64,000 nucleotides of DNA from Spongiivirga sp046524175 (GTDB lineage: Bacteria; Bacteroidota; Bacteroidia; Flavobacteriales; Flavobacteriaceae), in contig NZ_JBEFZF010000005.1 in the NCBI RefSeq assembly GCF_046524175.1, positions 62,001 through 126,000 of the forward strand, written 5' to 3'. Below the pieces are notes generated by a model. That model saw only the letters and a list, made by a program, of their open reading frames with translations, had not been told where the DNA came from and ran no database searches. This document shows, one piece after another, positions 1-8,699 of this stretch (positions are counted from its first letter, which is position 1; the number at the start of each line of letters is the position of its first letter). Position numbers and translations under genes: made by a program.

Positions 1-445
1 TACTCACTTCCATTAAAAAGTGATCGTCAGTTGTACGAACATCTGGGTTTTCAGCTTTTTTAAACGGCCATAACTTACTGCGCATATAGAAGGTTATTAC
101 CATTAAGTGCGCTGCGAAAAACACAGTAAGCTCGAACATAATAGGCACAAAGGCCGGCATATTCTCGATATAACTAAAACTTGGTTTACCTCCAATGTCC
201 TGAGGCCAGTCTTCTATCATGATATAATTCATCATCAAAATAGCTACTGTTAAACCAACGCAACCATACATGAAAGACGTAATTGCTATTCGAGTTCCTT
301 CTAAGCCCATTGCTTTGTCCAGCCCATGCACGGGAAACGGACAATATACTTCTTCAATATGATGCTTTTCAGCCTTTACTTTTTTAACGGCGTTCATAAG
401 TACGTCGTCGTCATTGTATAATGCTTGAACTACTTTATCACTCAT
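1..445 (-). CDS. actD: ActD (DUF3341) subunit of alternative complex III, 3' end outside window
   Basis: The first 148 codons are present and the C-terminus runs off the left edge. ActD is a small membrane subunit of alternative complex III, which oxidises menaquinol and passes electrons to cytochrome c or a heme-copper oxidase in many Bacteroidota lacking a bc1 complex. Visible are a soluble N-terminal part of about 50 residues with a CPFPVHGLD motif (about 38-46), a first membrane segment (about 54-78), a loop, and a second segment (about 97-122). The ATG lies two bases after the actC stop, so the genes are surely co-transcribed. Assignment rests on family recognition plus operon position. 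Confidence 0.88.
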   Translation of the reverse strand, partial: MSDKVVQALYNDDDVLMNAVKKVKAEKHHIEEVYCPFPVHGLDKAMGLEGTRIAITSFMYGCVGLTVAILMMNYIMIEDWPQDIGGKPSFSYIENMPAFVPIMFELTVFFAAHLMVITFYMRSKLWPFKKAENPDVRTTDDHFLMEVS

Positions 446-447
446 AG

Positions 448-2211
448 TTACCCGTTATTATTATTTAGTTCTCTTGCTTGACCTGCCCAGTCATCACGTT
501 GTGCTCTACCAGGGAATGAACCGGTAATTGAGTCTAGCAAGTTGTATTCTTTTTCTGTCATTTTACTCACCTGAGCAAAAGTAAAAATCCCGATTTGATT
601 TAATGTTTTTTCCATTTGAGGACCAATACCCTTTACTTTCTTAAGGTCGTCAGCAGTTTGTGTAGCCGAATCAAAAGTCCCAATACTAGCTAGTAAACTA
701 TTGGTCATTTCGTCACTACTCTCTGCTACTGCCTCCACCAAGACTTCCTCTTGCTCGACTTTTTCTGTAGGGGTAACAACTGCACCTCCCGAAGTACGAT
801 CATCTGCACCAGTACCTACTAAACTTTGACCCGAATCTCGCAGATCTTTATACTTATCTCCTGATGATTTTAGAATAGTTTTTACTTCCGCCTGCGCAAT
901 TACCGGGAATGTTCTTGAGTACAATAAAAATAGTACAAAGAAGAATCCGATAGTACCGATAAATATTCCGATATCAACAAAGGTTGGCTGGAACATGGTC
1001 CAAGAAGATGGAAGGTAATCACGGTGCAACGAGGTTACAATAATCACGAAACGCTCGAACCACATACCGATATTTACGACAATCGAAATAAAGAAAGAGA
1101 ACATGATACTTGTACGCAGTTTCTTAAACCACATAAATTGTGGTGAGAATACATTACAAATCATCATAGACCAATACGCCCAAAGGTAAGGCCCTGTTGC
1201 TCTATTCAAAAATGCATATTGCTCATACTCTACTCCTGAATACCAAGCAACAAATAACTCGGTAATATAGGCTACACCAACAATAGAACCTGTAATCATG
1301 ATTACAATGTTCATTAATTCGATGTGCTGTACTGTAATATAATCTTCCAAATGACATACCTTTCTCATAATAATAAGAAGGGTATTTACCATTGCGAATC
1401 CAGAGAAAATTGCCCCTGCAACGAAGTAAGGCGGGAAGATAGTAGTATGCCAACCTGGAATAACCGAAGTCGCAAAGTCAAACGATACAATGGTGTGTAC
1501 AGAAAGTACAAGTGGTGTAGCAAGACCAGCAAGCACCAATGATACTTCTTCAAAACGCTGCCAATCTTTAGCGCGGCCTGACCAACCAAATGACAAAATA
1601 CTATATACTCTTTTCTGAAATGGCTTAATCGCGCGATCACGAATCATTGCGAAATCGGGCAATAAACCAGTCCACCAAAATACCAATGAAACCGATAAAT
1701 AGGTAGAGATGGCAAATACATCCCAAAGTAGTGGTGAGTTAAAATTCACCCAAAGTGAGCCAAATTGGTTAGGAATGGGAAGTACCCAATATGCTAACCA
1801 CGGGCGACCCATATGAATAATCGGGAACAATCCTGCTTGAATTACCGAGAAAATGGTCATTGCCTCTGCTGAGCGATTGATCGCCATACGCCATTTTTGA
1901 CGGAATAATAACAATACTGCAGAAATAAGTGTACCTGCGTGACCAATACCTACCCACCAAACGAAGTTGGTAATATCCCAAGCCCAGTTAACGGTTGGAT
2001 TTAATCCCCACACACCAATACCAGTAGAAATTGTGTAAACAATACACCCTAATCCCCATAAGAATGCCACTAAGGCGATTGAAAAGACAATCCACCACTG
2101 ACGGTTAGCACGACCCTCAACTGGTGCAGCAATATCGACTGTTACGTCATGATATGACTTACCACCGGTTACTAATGGCCTTCTAATAGGAGCTTCGTAA
2201 TGCGACGCCAT
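448..2211 (-). CDS. actC: ActC, NrfD/PsrC-like quinol-binding membrane subunit with a C-terminal helix-hairpin-helix extension
   Basis: 587 residues. Residues ~40-465 form a ten-helix NrfD/polysulfide-reductase-type membrane domain, which in alternative complex III holds the quinol site and sits next to ActB. Motifs such as VWWVGIGHAGTLISA and the repeated HTIVSFDFA/PGWHTTIFPPYF blocks are typical of ActC. Beyond the last helix there is a Glu/Ala-rich linker, then from about residue 515 a KKVKGIGPQMEKTLNQIGI block. This resembles the helix-hairpin-helix tail seen on some respiratory-chain and ribosomal L21-like proteins. That tail makes the protein longer than a plain NrfD domain requires; its role is unknown. 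Start ATG 2211, 35 bases after the actB stop. Confidence 0.93.
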   Translation of the reverse strand: MASHYEAPIRRPLVTGGKSYHDVTVDIAAPVEGRANRQWWIVFSIALVAFLWGLGCIVYTISTGIGVWGLNPTVNWAWDITNFVWWVGIGHAGTLISAVLLLFRQKWRMAINRSAEAMTIFSVIQAGLFPIIHMGRPWLAYWVLPIPNQFGSLWVNFNSPLLWDVFAISTYLSVSLVFWWTGLLPDFAMIRDRAIKPFQKRVYSILSFGWSGRAKDWQRFEEVSLVLAGLATPLVLSVHTIVSFDFATSVIPGWHTTIFPPYFVAGAIFSGFAMVNTLLIIMRKVCHLEDYITVQHIELMNIVIMITGSIVGVAYITELFVAWYSGVEYEQYAFLNRATGPYLWAYWSMMICNVFSPQFMWFKKLRTSIMFSFFISIVVNIGMWFERFVIIVTSLHRDYLPSSWTMFQPTFVDIGIFIGTIGFFFVLFLLYSRTFPVIAQAEVKTILKSSGDKYKDLRDSGQSLVGTGADDRTSGGAVVTPTEKVEQEEVLVEAVAESSDEMTNSLLASIGTFDSATQTADDLKKVKGIGPQMEKTLNQIGIFTFAQVSKMTEKEYNLLDSITGSFPGRAQRDDWAGQARELNNNNG

Positions 2212-2246
2212 ATATAGTTAATTAGATTTTTTAATCAGTTTGTTTA

Positions 2247-5200
2247 TTATGCTTCTTTATCCGTATTTCTCACCTTTACATGGTAAAATACATTTGGCTC
2301 AGTCCCTACATGCTCTAACAAGTGGTACATACGATCACTTTCTTTAAGCTTAGCAACTTCGCTTTCTTTATTATTTATGTCACCAAACACTAATGCGTTG
2401 CTGCTACATGCAGCCGAACATGCGGTTTGGAATTCGCTATCCTTAACGGTGCGACCCTCTCTCTTGGCATCGAGAATACTCTTTTGTGTCATTTGAATAC
2501 ACATAGAACATTTTTCCATCACCCCGCGAGAACGTACCACAACATCTGGGTTTAATACCATGCGTCCAAGATCATCATTCATATGATAATCAAACTCATC
2601 ATTCTCATTATATAAGAACCAGTTAAAACGACGTACTTTATAAGGACAGTTGTTCGCACAGTAACGTGTACCTACACAGCGGTTATATGCCATGTGATTT
2701 TGTCCTTGACGACCGTGTGCTGTTGCAGCAACCGGACAAACAGTTTCGCAAGGAGCATGATTACAGTGCTGACACATTACCGGCTGAAAAGCAACCTGAG
2801 GATTATCAGCTGGATTTTCCATTTCACCAAATCCGCTTAATGAACCATTATCACCCCAAAGTCCGTCTAAGTTGTCTTTTTTCTGATTGTCTCCTTCAAA
2901 AGTTTCTTCAGATGAGTAGTAACGGTCAATACGCAACCAATGCATATTACGGCTTCGTCTCATCTCAGACTTACCTACAACAGGCACATTATTTTCAGCA
3001 TGACATGCTACAACACAAGCACCACAACCGGTACAAGCATTTAAATCAATTGACAAATTGAAATGATGCCCCACAGAACGATCAAAAGAATCCCATAAAT
3101 CAGCATCAGGCGATGTCACTGGAATTTCCTGATGGTCTTTAGATACCATAGGAATCACGTTCCAACCATTTTTATGGTCATGAGCGTCTACCGTTGCAAA
3201 TGTATCTAAGGTAGTTTCGCGAATAATATCACCACGCCCCATCAATGTGTTTTGCAGCTGTACACAAGCAAACTCATGCCAGCCATTTCCGGGAGCAGAG
3301 ACAGTTGCTGTTTGCACATTGTCAAAACCATCATAAATGCTATACGCATTTTGTCCGGTTTGCAATTCATCTTTTACACCTGCTTTACGACCATACCCAA
3401 GGGCTACACCAATGGTTCCTTTTGCTTGACCTGGCTGAATAATAACAGGTAACGTAAGTGCCTCGGCACCCTCAACATTCACTGTCGCATAATGACCATT
3501 AAGAGCCCCATTTGCAACGTTTTCATTTTTTATACCTAAAGCGGCAGCATCGGAAGCATTCATGGTAACATAGTTATCCCATGAAGCACGAGTAATCGGA
3601 TCCGGGAATTCTTGCAACCAAGGGTTGTTGGCTTGCTGACCATCACCCATTCCTGTTTTGGTATACAATACTATCTGAGTACCACTTACATCTTTTGCAC
3701 TTCGCGCAAGCTCGCTTGCCATATTGTAAGCAGATGCTGTCGTTGTGTCACCTTCTATCTCATCGGCGGCAGCTGCAACAACAACTTCCTCTTGAGCAAT
3801 CGCAGGAGTTTGAAATACACCATCATGCAATGCTTGATTCCATGAAGAATCCACCAATATGGATTCATTCCAGTTATCTTTTACGTAGTCGTAATAGTTT
3901 TTATTGCTTAGCGTTAACTGCAATAGTCCGTCTTGAAATTGTCTTGTATCGAACAACGGGCGGATTGTTGGTTGCGTTAAGCTGTAATGTCCTTTTTTGA
4001 TTTGTGCATCACCCCATGACTCTAAGTAGTGAGGAGCCGCAGCTACAAATTCACATGCATTCGCTGTTTCGTCGGCTTTCATGGCATAGGTCATTCTAAA
4101 ACCTACTTTAGAAAGTGCATCTTCAAAACCAAGTTTAGACGGCATTGAATACACAGGATTGATACCTGCCATTATAATACCACCTACCTGTCCTGAATGC
4201 ATTTGCGCCACTAAACTTTCAATCTCTTTATTTGATGAAGAACGAACCATTTTAGGAGCATCAGTGTCGAACGCTTCGCTACCTAACATTTCGTTAATCT
4301 CTAAAACTAACGCTTGTGCTGTTGCATCCTGAATACCTGAAACAACAACCGTTTTATTTTTTCCTGCTTCTTTAGCTCGAGCTACCACAGTTTTAATCGC
4401 TTTTTCCGCAGATTCCGGAAGGTCTCCTGAAATTGAAGGACCACCTGCAAGCGCAGCATATATTTTAGCCAAGGCTCTTTTCTGTTGCACAGGCGTTAAT
4501 GGAACACGGTTATCTGCATTTGCGCCAGAAAGGGTCATGTTTGCCTCAAACTGTGCATGATAAGACATTTTACCTTTACCATGATCATTATGCGGCACTC
4601 TTCCTTTGGCATAACCAGCATCATACCCTCCACCTTGCCAATCACCAAGAATGTCAGCACCTACTGAAATAATTACATCAGCCTTCGAGAAATCGTAATC
4701 AGCTAATGCACGAACACCATATTTGTTTTGAAAAGCGTCTAAGGCAGCTGATTCTGAAACAGCATCATATGTAACATGTCGAACGTTTCCAAAGTTTTCT
4801 TTAAACTCATTAATTAACTTCGCAGTTGAAGGACTTGCAAATGTTTGTGTAAGCAACACTAGCTCTTTGCCAGTAGATTTAATATCGACTAGTTGTTTTG
4901 CAACCGCGTTATCAAAATCATTCCAAGAAACAGCTTCACCACCTACCGTAGGTCCTTGCAAACGACCACTATCATACAAATCTAAAACCGAGGCAATCAC
5001 ACGCCCATTAGCACTTGCATTTGTCGCTGCTTTATCGTGATTTTTTACAAAAATTGGTCGACCTTCTCTTGTCTTTACCAATACACTTGCAAAATCAAAT
5101 CCGTTTGCGATGGTCGTTGCGTAATGATTTGCGACTCCCGGAACAATACTATCTGGCTGTACCACATAAGGAATCGACTTAATAACCGGGCCCTCACAAG

Positions 5201-5408
5201 CAGCAAGTGATGCTGCTGCAGTACTAAAACCAACATACTTTAAAAAGTCTCTTCGAGATGTCGATGACGATTCTAAAACTTCCTTGTCTCCTAGAAATTC
5301 ATCGGTTGGAATTTCTTCAACAAACTCATTTTGTTTTAAAGCCTCAACAAGGGTGCTGTTTGTATCCAGCTCCTCAACACTTTTCCAGTATTTTTTGTTT
5401 GATGCCAT
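2247..5408 (-). CDS. actB: ActB, molybdopterin-oxidoreductase-like iron-sulfur subunit of alternative complex III
   Basis: 1053 residues. The N-terminus carries a twin-arginine motif (SRRDFLKYVGFS, about 52-63) followed by a lipobox-like SLAAC, so export by Tat and lipid anchoring are likely. The central part is the molybdopterin-oxidoreductase-like fold, which in ActB is known not to bind cofactor. The C-terminal third is ferredoxin-like, with cysteine groups CTGCGACVVAC, CQHCNHAPCETVCP, CVGTRYCANNCP and CSMCIQM/CSAAC. These match three [4Fe-4S] and one [3Fe-4S] clusters linking quinol oxidation in ActC to the hemes of ActA. It lies between actA and actC with short gaps. Length and order match flavobacterial act operons. 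Confidence 0.95.
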   Translation of the reverse strand: MASNKKYWKSVEELDTNSTLVEALKQNEFVEEIPTDEFLGDKEVLESSSTSRRDFLKYVGFSTAAASLAACEGPVIKSIPYVVQPDSIVPGVANHYATTIANGFDFASVLVKTREGRPIFVKNHDKAATNASANGRVIASVLDLYDSGRLQGPTVGGEAVSWNDFDNAVAKQLVDIKSTGKELVLLTQTFASPSTAKLINEFKENFGNVRHVTYDAVSESAALDAFQNKYGVRALADYDFSKADVIISVGADILGDWQGGGYDAGYAKGRVPHNDHGKGKMSYHAQFEANMTLSGANADNRVPLTPVQQKRALAKIYAALAGGPSISGDLPESAEKAIKTVVARAKEAGKNKTVVVSGIQDATAQALVLEINEMLGSEAFDTDAPKMVRSSSNKEIESLVAQMHSGQVGGIIMAGINPVYSMPSKLGFEDALSKVGFRMTYAMKADETANACEFVAAAPHYLESWGDAQIKKGHYSLTQPTIRPLFDTRQFQDGLLQLTLSNKNYYDYVKDNWNESILVDSSWNQALHDGVFQTPAIAQEEVVVAAAADEIEGDTTTASAYNMASELARSAKDVSGTQIVLYTKTGMGDGQQANNPWLQEFPDPITRASWDNYVTMNASDAAALGIKNENVANGALNGHYATVNVEGAEALTLPVIIQPGQAKGTIGVALGYGRKAGVKDELQTGQNAYSIYDGFDNVQTATVSAPGNGWHEFACVQLQNTLMGRGDIIRETTLDTFATVDAHDHKNGWNVIPMVSKDHQEIPVTSPDADLWDSFDRSVGHHFNLSIDLNACTGCGACVVACHAENNVPVVGKSEMRRSRNMHWLRIDRYYSSEETFEGDNQKKDNLDGLWGDNGSLSGFGEMENPADNPQVAFQPVMCQHCNHAPCETVCPVAATAHGRQGQNHMAYNRCVGTRYCANNCPYKVRRFNWFLYNENDEFDYHMNDDLGRMVLNPDVVVRSRGVMEKCSMCIQMTQKSILDAKREGRTVKDSEFQTACSAACSSNALVFGDINNKESEVAKLKESDRMYHLLEHVGTEPNVFYHVKVRNTDKEA

Positions 5409-5532
5409 ATTTGCTATTTACGATTTTAGATTTTCGGAATTCAACCTCCGTTATGCTAAAATTTTTACTCTTTAATTAATTATTCATTTGGTGCTTGTTT
5501 CCACTTTATTGGAAAAGAAAACTAAGCCAAGC

Positions 5533-6807
5533 CTAGTAGTGACACTTACCACATTCTAAACCACCCATTTGGGCCGCAGTAAGTTTTTCAACACCATATT
5601 TTTTAGATAATTCTTCGTGAATTTTTGCGTAATATTCGTTGCCCTCTGTCTTCACATTGGTCTCGCGGTGACAGTTAATACACCAACCCATAGTCAATGA
5701 AGAATGCTGTGCTAAGATTTCCATTTCCTCAACAGGACCGTGACAGGTTTGACACTCTACTCCCGCAACCTCAACATGTTGGGAGTGGTTGAAATACACA
5801 AAATCAGGCAGATTATGAATACGAACCCAATCTACTGGCTTCGTTTCGCCAGTGTATCGCTGGTTTTCAACATCCCAACCGACAGCAGCATACAACTTTT
5901 CGATTTCTTTGTTGTAGTCTATACCATACTCATTTTTACCCTCAGCCAATGTTTCAGGTGCTACTTCGGCAATATTTTTATGACAGTTCATACAAACATT
6001 GAGTGAAGGTATACCTGAATGCTTACTTACTCGTGCAGACGAGTGACAATATTTACACTCTATCTGGTTATCACCAGCATGTATTCTATGTGAATAGTGA
6101 ATAGGTTGTTTAGGCGCATACCCTTGATCAACTCCAACTTGCATCATCCAGCCATAAGCAAAATAAGCACTACCCAACAATAAGAATATTGCAGTAACCA
6201 ATACTAAAAATTGATTTTGAGCAAATGCTTTCCAGATCGGTGTACGCTCTTCTTTTTCCACTACGACTCCGTTAGCCGCAGCAATTTTTCTAAGTGTTTT
6301 ATTTACCAGCACCAACATGATAACCAGTACCGCAAGGACCAATCCTAAGACAGCAAGAATAATATTATTGGGCACCCCAGATTCCACAGGTTGAGCCACC
6401 ACTGCTGGACCCGCCTCAACCACAGGTGCAGGTGGCGGTGCCATTGTGTAGGCAATAATATTGTCAATATCTTCATTAGTCAATAACGGGAATGAAGTCA
6501 TTACCGATTGATTGTACTCATTGTAGATAGCAACAGCGCGCTCATCACCCGACTTTACCATTGCAGAACTGTTCTTAATCCAGCTATACAACCATTCGCG
6601 TTCGTATTTATCACCTACTCCAGCCAATGCAGGACCTGTCATTTTTCGATTCAACGCGTGACACGCAGCACAATTAGCTTTAAAAAGCTTTTCGCCCACT
6701 GCAGGATCACCATCTTGCGCATTCAATGAAAATGAAAAAGTAACTAATAAAGAAAAAGCGAAACCGAGGAATCGCATACTAGCATTTTGGTAAGAAACCT
6801 TCTTCAT
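5533..6807 (-). CDS. actA: ActA, multiheme cytochrome c subunit with an N-terminal monoheme domain
   Basis: 424 residues from the chosen ATG at 6807, which gives a clean signal peptide (MRFLGFAFSLLVTFSFSLNAQ region). An upstream ATG at 6912 would start inside the likely promoter and add a Cys-rich unlikely leader. I count six CxxCH heme motifs. CAACH sits in an N-terminal cytochrome c domain (about 35-120). After a Pro-rich linker and two membrane segments come CKYCH, CMNCH, CQTCH, CINCH and CGKCH in the C-terminal half. ActA of alternative complex III takes electrons from ActB and hands them to the terminal oxidase. It is the first gene of the operon actABCD, and the extra monoheme module is notable. 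Confidence 0.92.
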   Translation of the reverse strand: MKKVSYQNASMRFLGFAFSLLVTFSFSLNAQDGDPAVGEKLFKANCAACHALNRKMTGPALAGVGDKYEREWLYSWIKNSSAMVKSGDERAVAIYNEYNQSVMTSFPLLTNEDIDNIIAYTMAPPPAPVVEAGPAVVAQPVESGVPNNIILAVLGLVLAVLVIMLVLVNKTLRKIAAANGVVVEKEERTPIWKAFAQNQFLVLVTAIFLLLGSAYFAYGWMMQVGVDQGYAPKQPIHYSHRIHAGDNQIECKYCHSSARVSKHSGIPSLNVCMNCHKNIAEVAPETLAEGKNEYGIDYNKEIEKLYAAVGWDVENQRYTGETKPVDWVRIHNLPDFVYFNHSQHVEVAGVECQTCHGPVEEMEILAQHSSLTMGWCINCHRETNVKTEGNEYYAKIHEELSKKYGVEKLTAAQMGGLECGKCHY

Positions 6808-6898
6808 AATGAAATAAGAATTTTGGGTTTTTTGTGGCATGATTTTTTCTAAAATATTGATGCACATGCATTCAATCAAGCCTCCGCAAATTCGACGA

Positions 6899-6906
6899 CA
6901 AAAGTA
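6899..6906 (-). promoter_or_regulatory. -7 promoter box of the act operon
   Basis: Reading the minus strand, TACTTTTG matches the Bacteroidota TAnnTTTG -7 consensus about 92 bases upstream of the actA ATG. No convincing -33 TTTG is present at the usual spacing. Its position rules against starting actA at 6912. Confidence 0.45.
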
Positions 6907-7004
6907 CGACATAGAGACGATTTTGGAAATGTTAGAAAAGCGTTAATATCTAATTTATAATTGTTCTAAATAATAAATGAAGCCCTGTTTAAGTTATTAT
7001 AATT

Positions 7005-7012
7005 TACTTTTG
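7005..7012 (+). promoter_or_regulatory. -7 promoter box of the SPOR-domain gene
   Basis: TACTTTTG fits TAnnTTTG and ends 14 bases before the ATG at 7027, so the leader would be very short. The -33 element is weak. It is divergent from the act promoter about 100 bases away. Confidence 0.45.
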
Positions 7013-7026
7013 TACGTATATAGATT

Positions 7027-7467
7027 ATGATGAAAGCAATTTACACACGAAAACCACTTTTTACTGCAGCTTGTTTGCTGATATTTAGCTTTTTAGGTTT
7101 TGCTCAAACTTCTGAAGAAACTCCTCAACAAACTGAAGAGACCATGATCGCTTCCCAAGGAACAGTAAACATTGTTCAAGATGAGAAATTGGCCAAAGTA
7201 TTAGAACTAAAGAAGCAAGTAAATAAAAATCAAGGCTCTAGAAATATATATCGAATTCAGATTTATAGCGGTTCGCTAAGTGGGGCACAAAATGCCATTA
7301 AAAACTTCAGAAAAGACTTTCCTAATGTATCGAATATGTCAGATTGGGATTATCCTAATTACAAAGTATACGTAGGTAGTTTTAGAACATCCATCGAAGC
7401 AGACAAGATGCTTATTGAAATCAGAAAGAAATACCCTATTGCATTTAAGCTAAAACCAAAAGGGTAG
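7027..7467 (+). CDS. Secreted SPOR-domain protein
   Basis: 146 residues. A signal peptide is visible at 1-27 (hydrophobic run ending GFAQ), then a short Gln/Glu/Thr-rich stretch. A C-terminal SPOR domain (about 70-144) begins IYRIQIYSG and contains NYKVYVGSFRTSIEADKM, the usual beta-alpha-beta pattern. SPOR domains bind denuded glycan strands of peptidoglycan, so a periplasmic or outer-membrane cell-wall role is likely. It is the only plus-strand gene in the first 17 kb, divergent from actA and convergent with the protease gene. Confidence 0.85.
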   Translation: MMKAIYTRKPLFTAACLLIFSFLGFAQTSEETPQQTEETMIASQGTVNIVQDEKLAKVLELKKQVNKNQGSRNIYRIQIYSGSLSGAQNAIKNFRKDFPNVSNMSDWDYPNYKVYVGSFRTSIEADKMLIEIRKKYPIAFKLKPKG

Positions 7468-7502
7468 TCCGTATATTAACTTTAATTTATTAATCAAGTA
7501 AA

Positions 7503-7550
7503 AAACCCACAAGGAACGCTCTTTATTTGAGCTCACCCCCTTGTAGGTTT
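7503..7550. terminator. Bidirectional terminator hairpin between convergent genes
   Basis: AAACCCACAAGG (7503-7514) pairs with CCTTGTAGGTTT (7539-7550) with one mismatch, enclosing a smaller GCTC/GAGC stem. A-rich flank upstream and T-rich flank downstream suit termination of the SPOR gene and of the protease gene from the other side. Confidence 0.6.
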
Positions 7551-7589
7551 GAAATAAGTTTCCGCCTTCAGCCTTTTAATTTTTATTTA

Positions 7590-8681
7590 TTAGCTTACCT
7601 CTTTCGCATACGTACTCATCGTACAATTATACTCATCGACAAAGAAGTCATCAAGATCATCAGCTTTTAAAGCCAATGCTTTGATTTTATTTTTAATATC
7701 GGCCTTTGTTTCATCATCTTTAAAAATGTCACTCATGTGAATTCTATAGCTCACAAAAATGGTATTCTTATAGACTCCTAAATTGAACTCACCTTGGTCA
7801 CTACTAATCAAATACTCATACAACTTTTCAAGATTTTCCTTAGGCAAATTATTCAATGGTGAAGTGAGGTATAGATAGTTTCGATCCATCACAAAAACAC
7901 GAATAAGCGAACTACCTTGATGAAATTCCCAAAACTCATGTCCAGCTCTAGTCAATACCGGATTAATTTCTAATGCCGATAACGAATCTTCAATAAACTG
8001 AGAGAATTCTGTTAAACTAAGTACGTCGAAAACATCCTTTTGTAGGGTTGCACCACAATTATCGCAGAATTCCTTTACTTCATAACTTAAATTACCGCAA
8101 CTAGCGCATTGCAATGAAAACTTATCCTCTGCATTATTCTTTACGCTCTCAACAGCTTCCTTTACCGCTTTGGTGGGAATTGCAAAACCTACATTGTCTG
8201 CATTATTAAATTTAGAAGAATTTATCCCAACTAATTTCCCATCTTGGGTAACTAAAGGCCCGCCACTATTTCCAGGATTAATCGCTGCATCAGTTTGCAC
8301 AAAGTGCTTCCCGTTCATATGTTGCTCTGGGTTGGACACAATACCTTCGGTTATTGTAAACGGCATTCCAAAAGGATACCCCAGAGCGAACACTTTCTGT
8401 TGTCTTGATGGAATAAGCGTATCGTCGATATCGATTGCATGTTGCACCTCTAACTTTTTCTCAGTACGCAAAATGGCGATATCCATATCAGGATTGGTCA
8501 AGATCACCTTGCCTAATATTCTGTTCTTATTATCATCTTCAATTGCCACTTCATGACAGCCTTCAATTACATGATGGTTGGTTAAAATAAGATTTTCATC
8601 TTTTAAGTAGAATCCGCTCCCTGTACCTCTTGAAGTTAAAATCTTGAAGGTTGCATCTTTTAATATTTCTAATGTTTGCAT
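7590..8681 (-). CDS. Cytosolic trypsin-like (S1C/HtrA-type) serine protease with zinc ribbon and chaperone-like C-terminus
   Basis: 363 residues, no signal peptide. The first ~180 residues are an HtrA-like protease domain with all three catalytic residues: His in LTNHHVIEG, Asp in NPDMDIAILR, Ser in INPGNSGGPL. There is no PDZ domain. Instead a zinc-ribbon-like CASCG/CDNCG pair (about residues 193-211) leads to a ~140-residue domain that by eye resembles the type III secretion chaperone/YbjN-like fold (ALEINPVLTRAGHEFWEF, then RVFVMDRNYLYLTSPLNNLP). The partner gene 18 bases upstream may share that fold. Substrate is unknown; intracellular stress or signalling is possible. Confidence 0.8.
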   Translation of the reverse strand: MQTLEILKDATFKILTSRGTGSGFYLKDENLILTNHHVIEGCHEVAIEDDNKNRILGKVILTNPDMDIAILRTEKKLEVQHAIDIDDTLIPSRQQKVFALGYPFGMPFTITEGIVSNPEQHMNGKHFVQTDAAINPGNSGGPLVTQDGKLVGINSSKFNNADNVGFAIPTKAVKEAVESVKNNAEDKFSLQCASCGNLSYEVKEFCDNCGATLQKDVFDVLSLTEFSQFIEDSLSALEINPVLTRAGHEFWEFHQGSSLIRVFVMDRNYLYLTSPLNNLPKENLEKLYEYLISSDQGEFNLGVYKNTIFVSYRIHMSDIFKDDETKADIKNKIKALALKADDLDDFFVDEYNCTMSTYAKEVS

Positions 8682-8699
8682 TGTTTTTCTTTTAAAATT

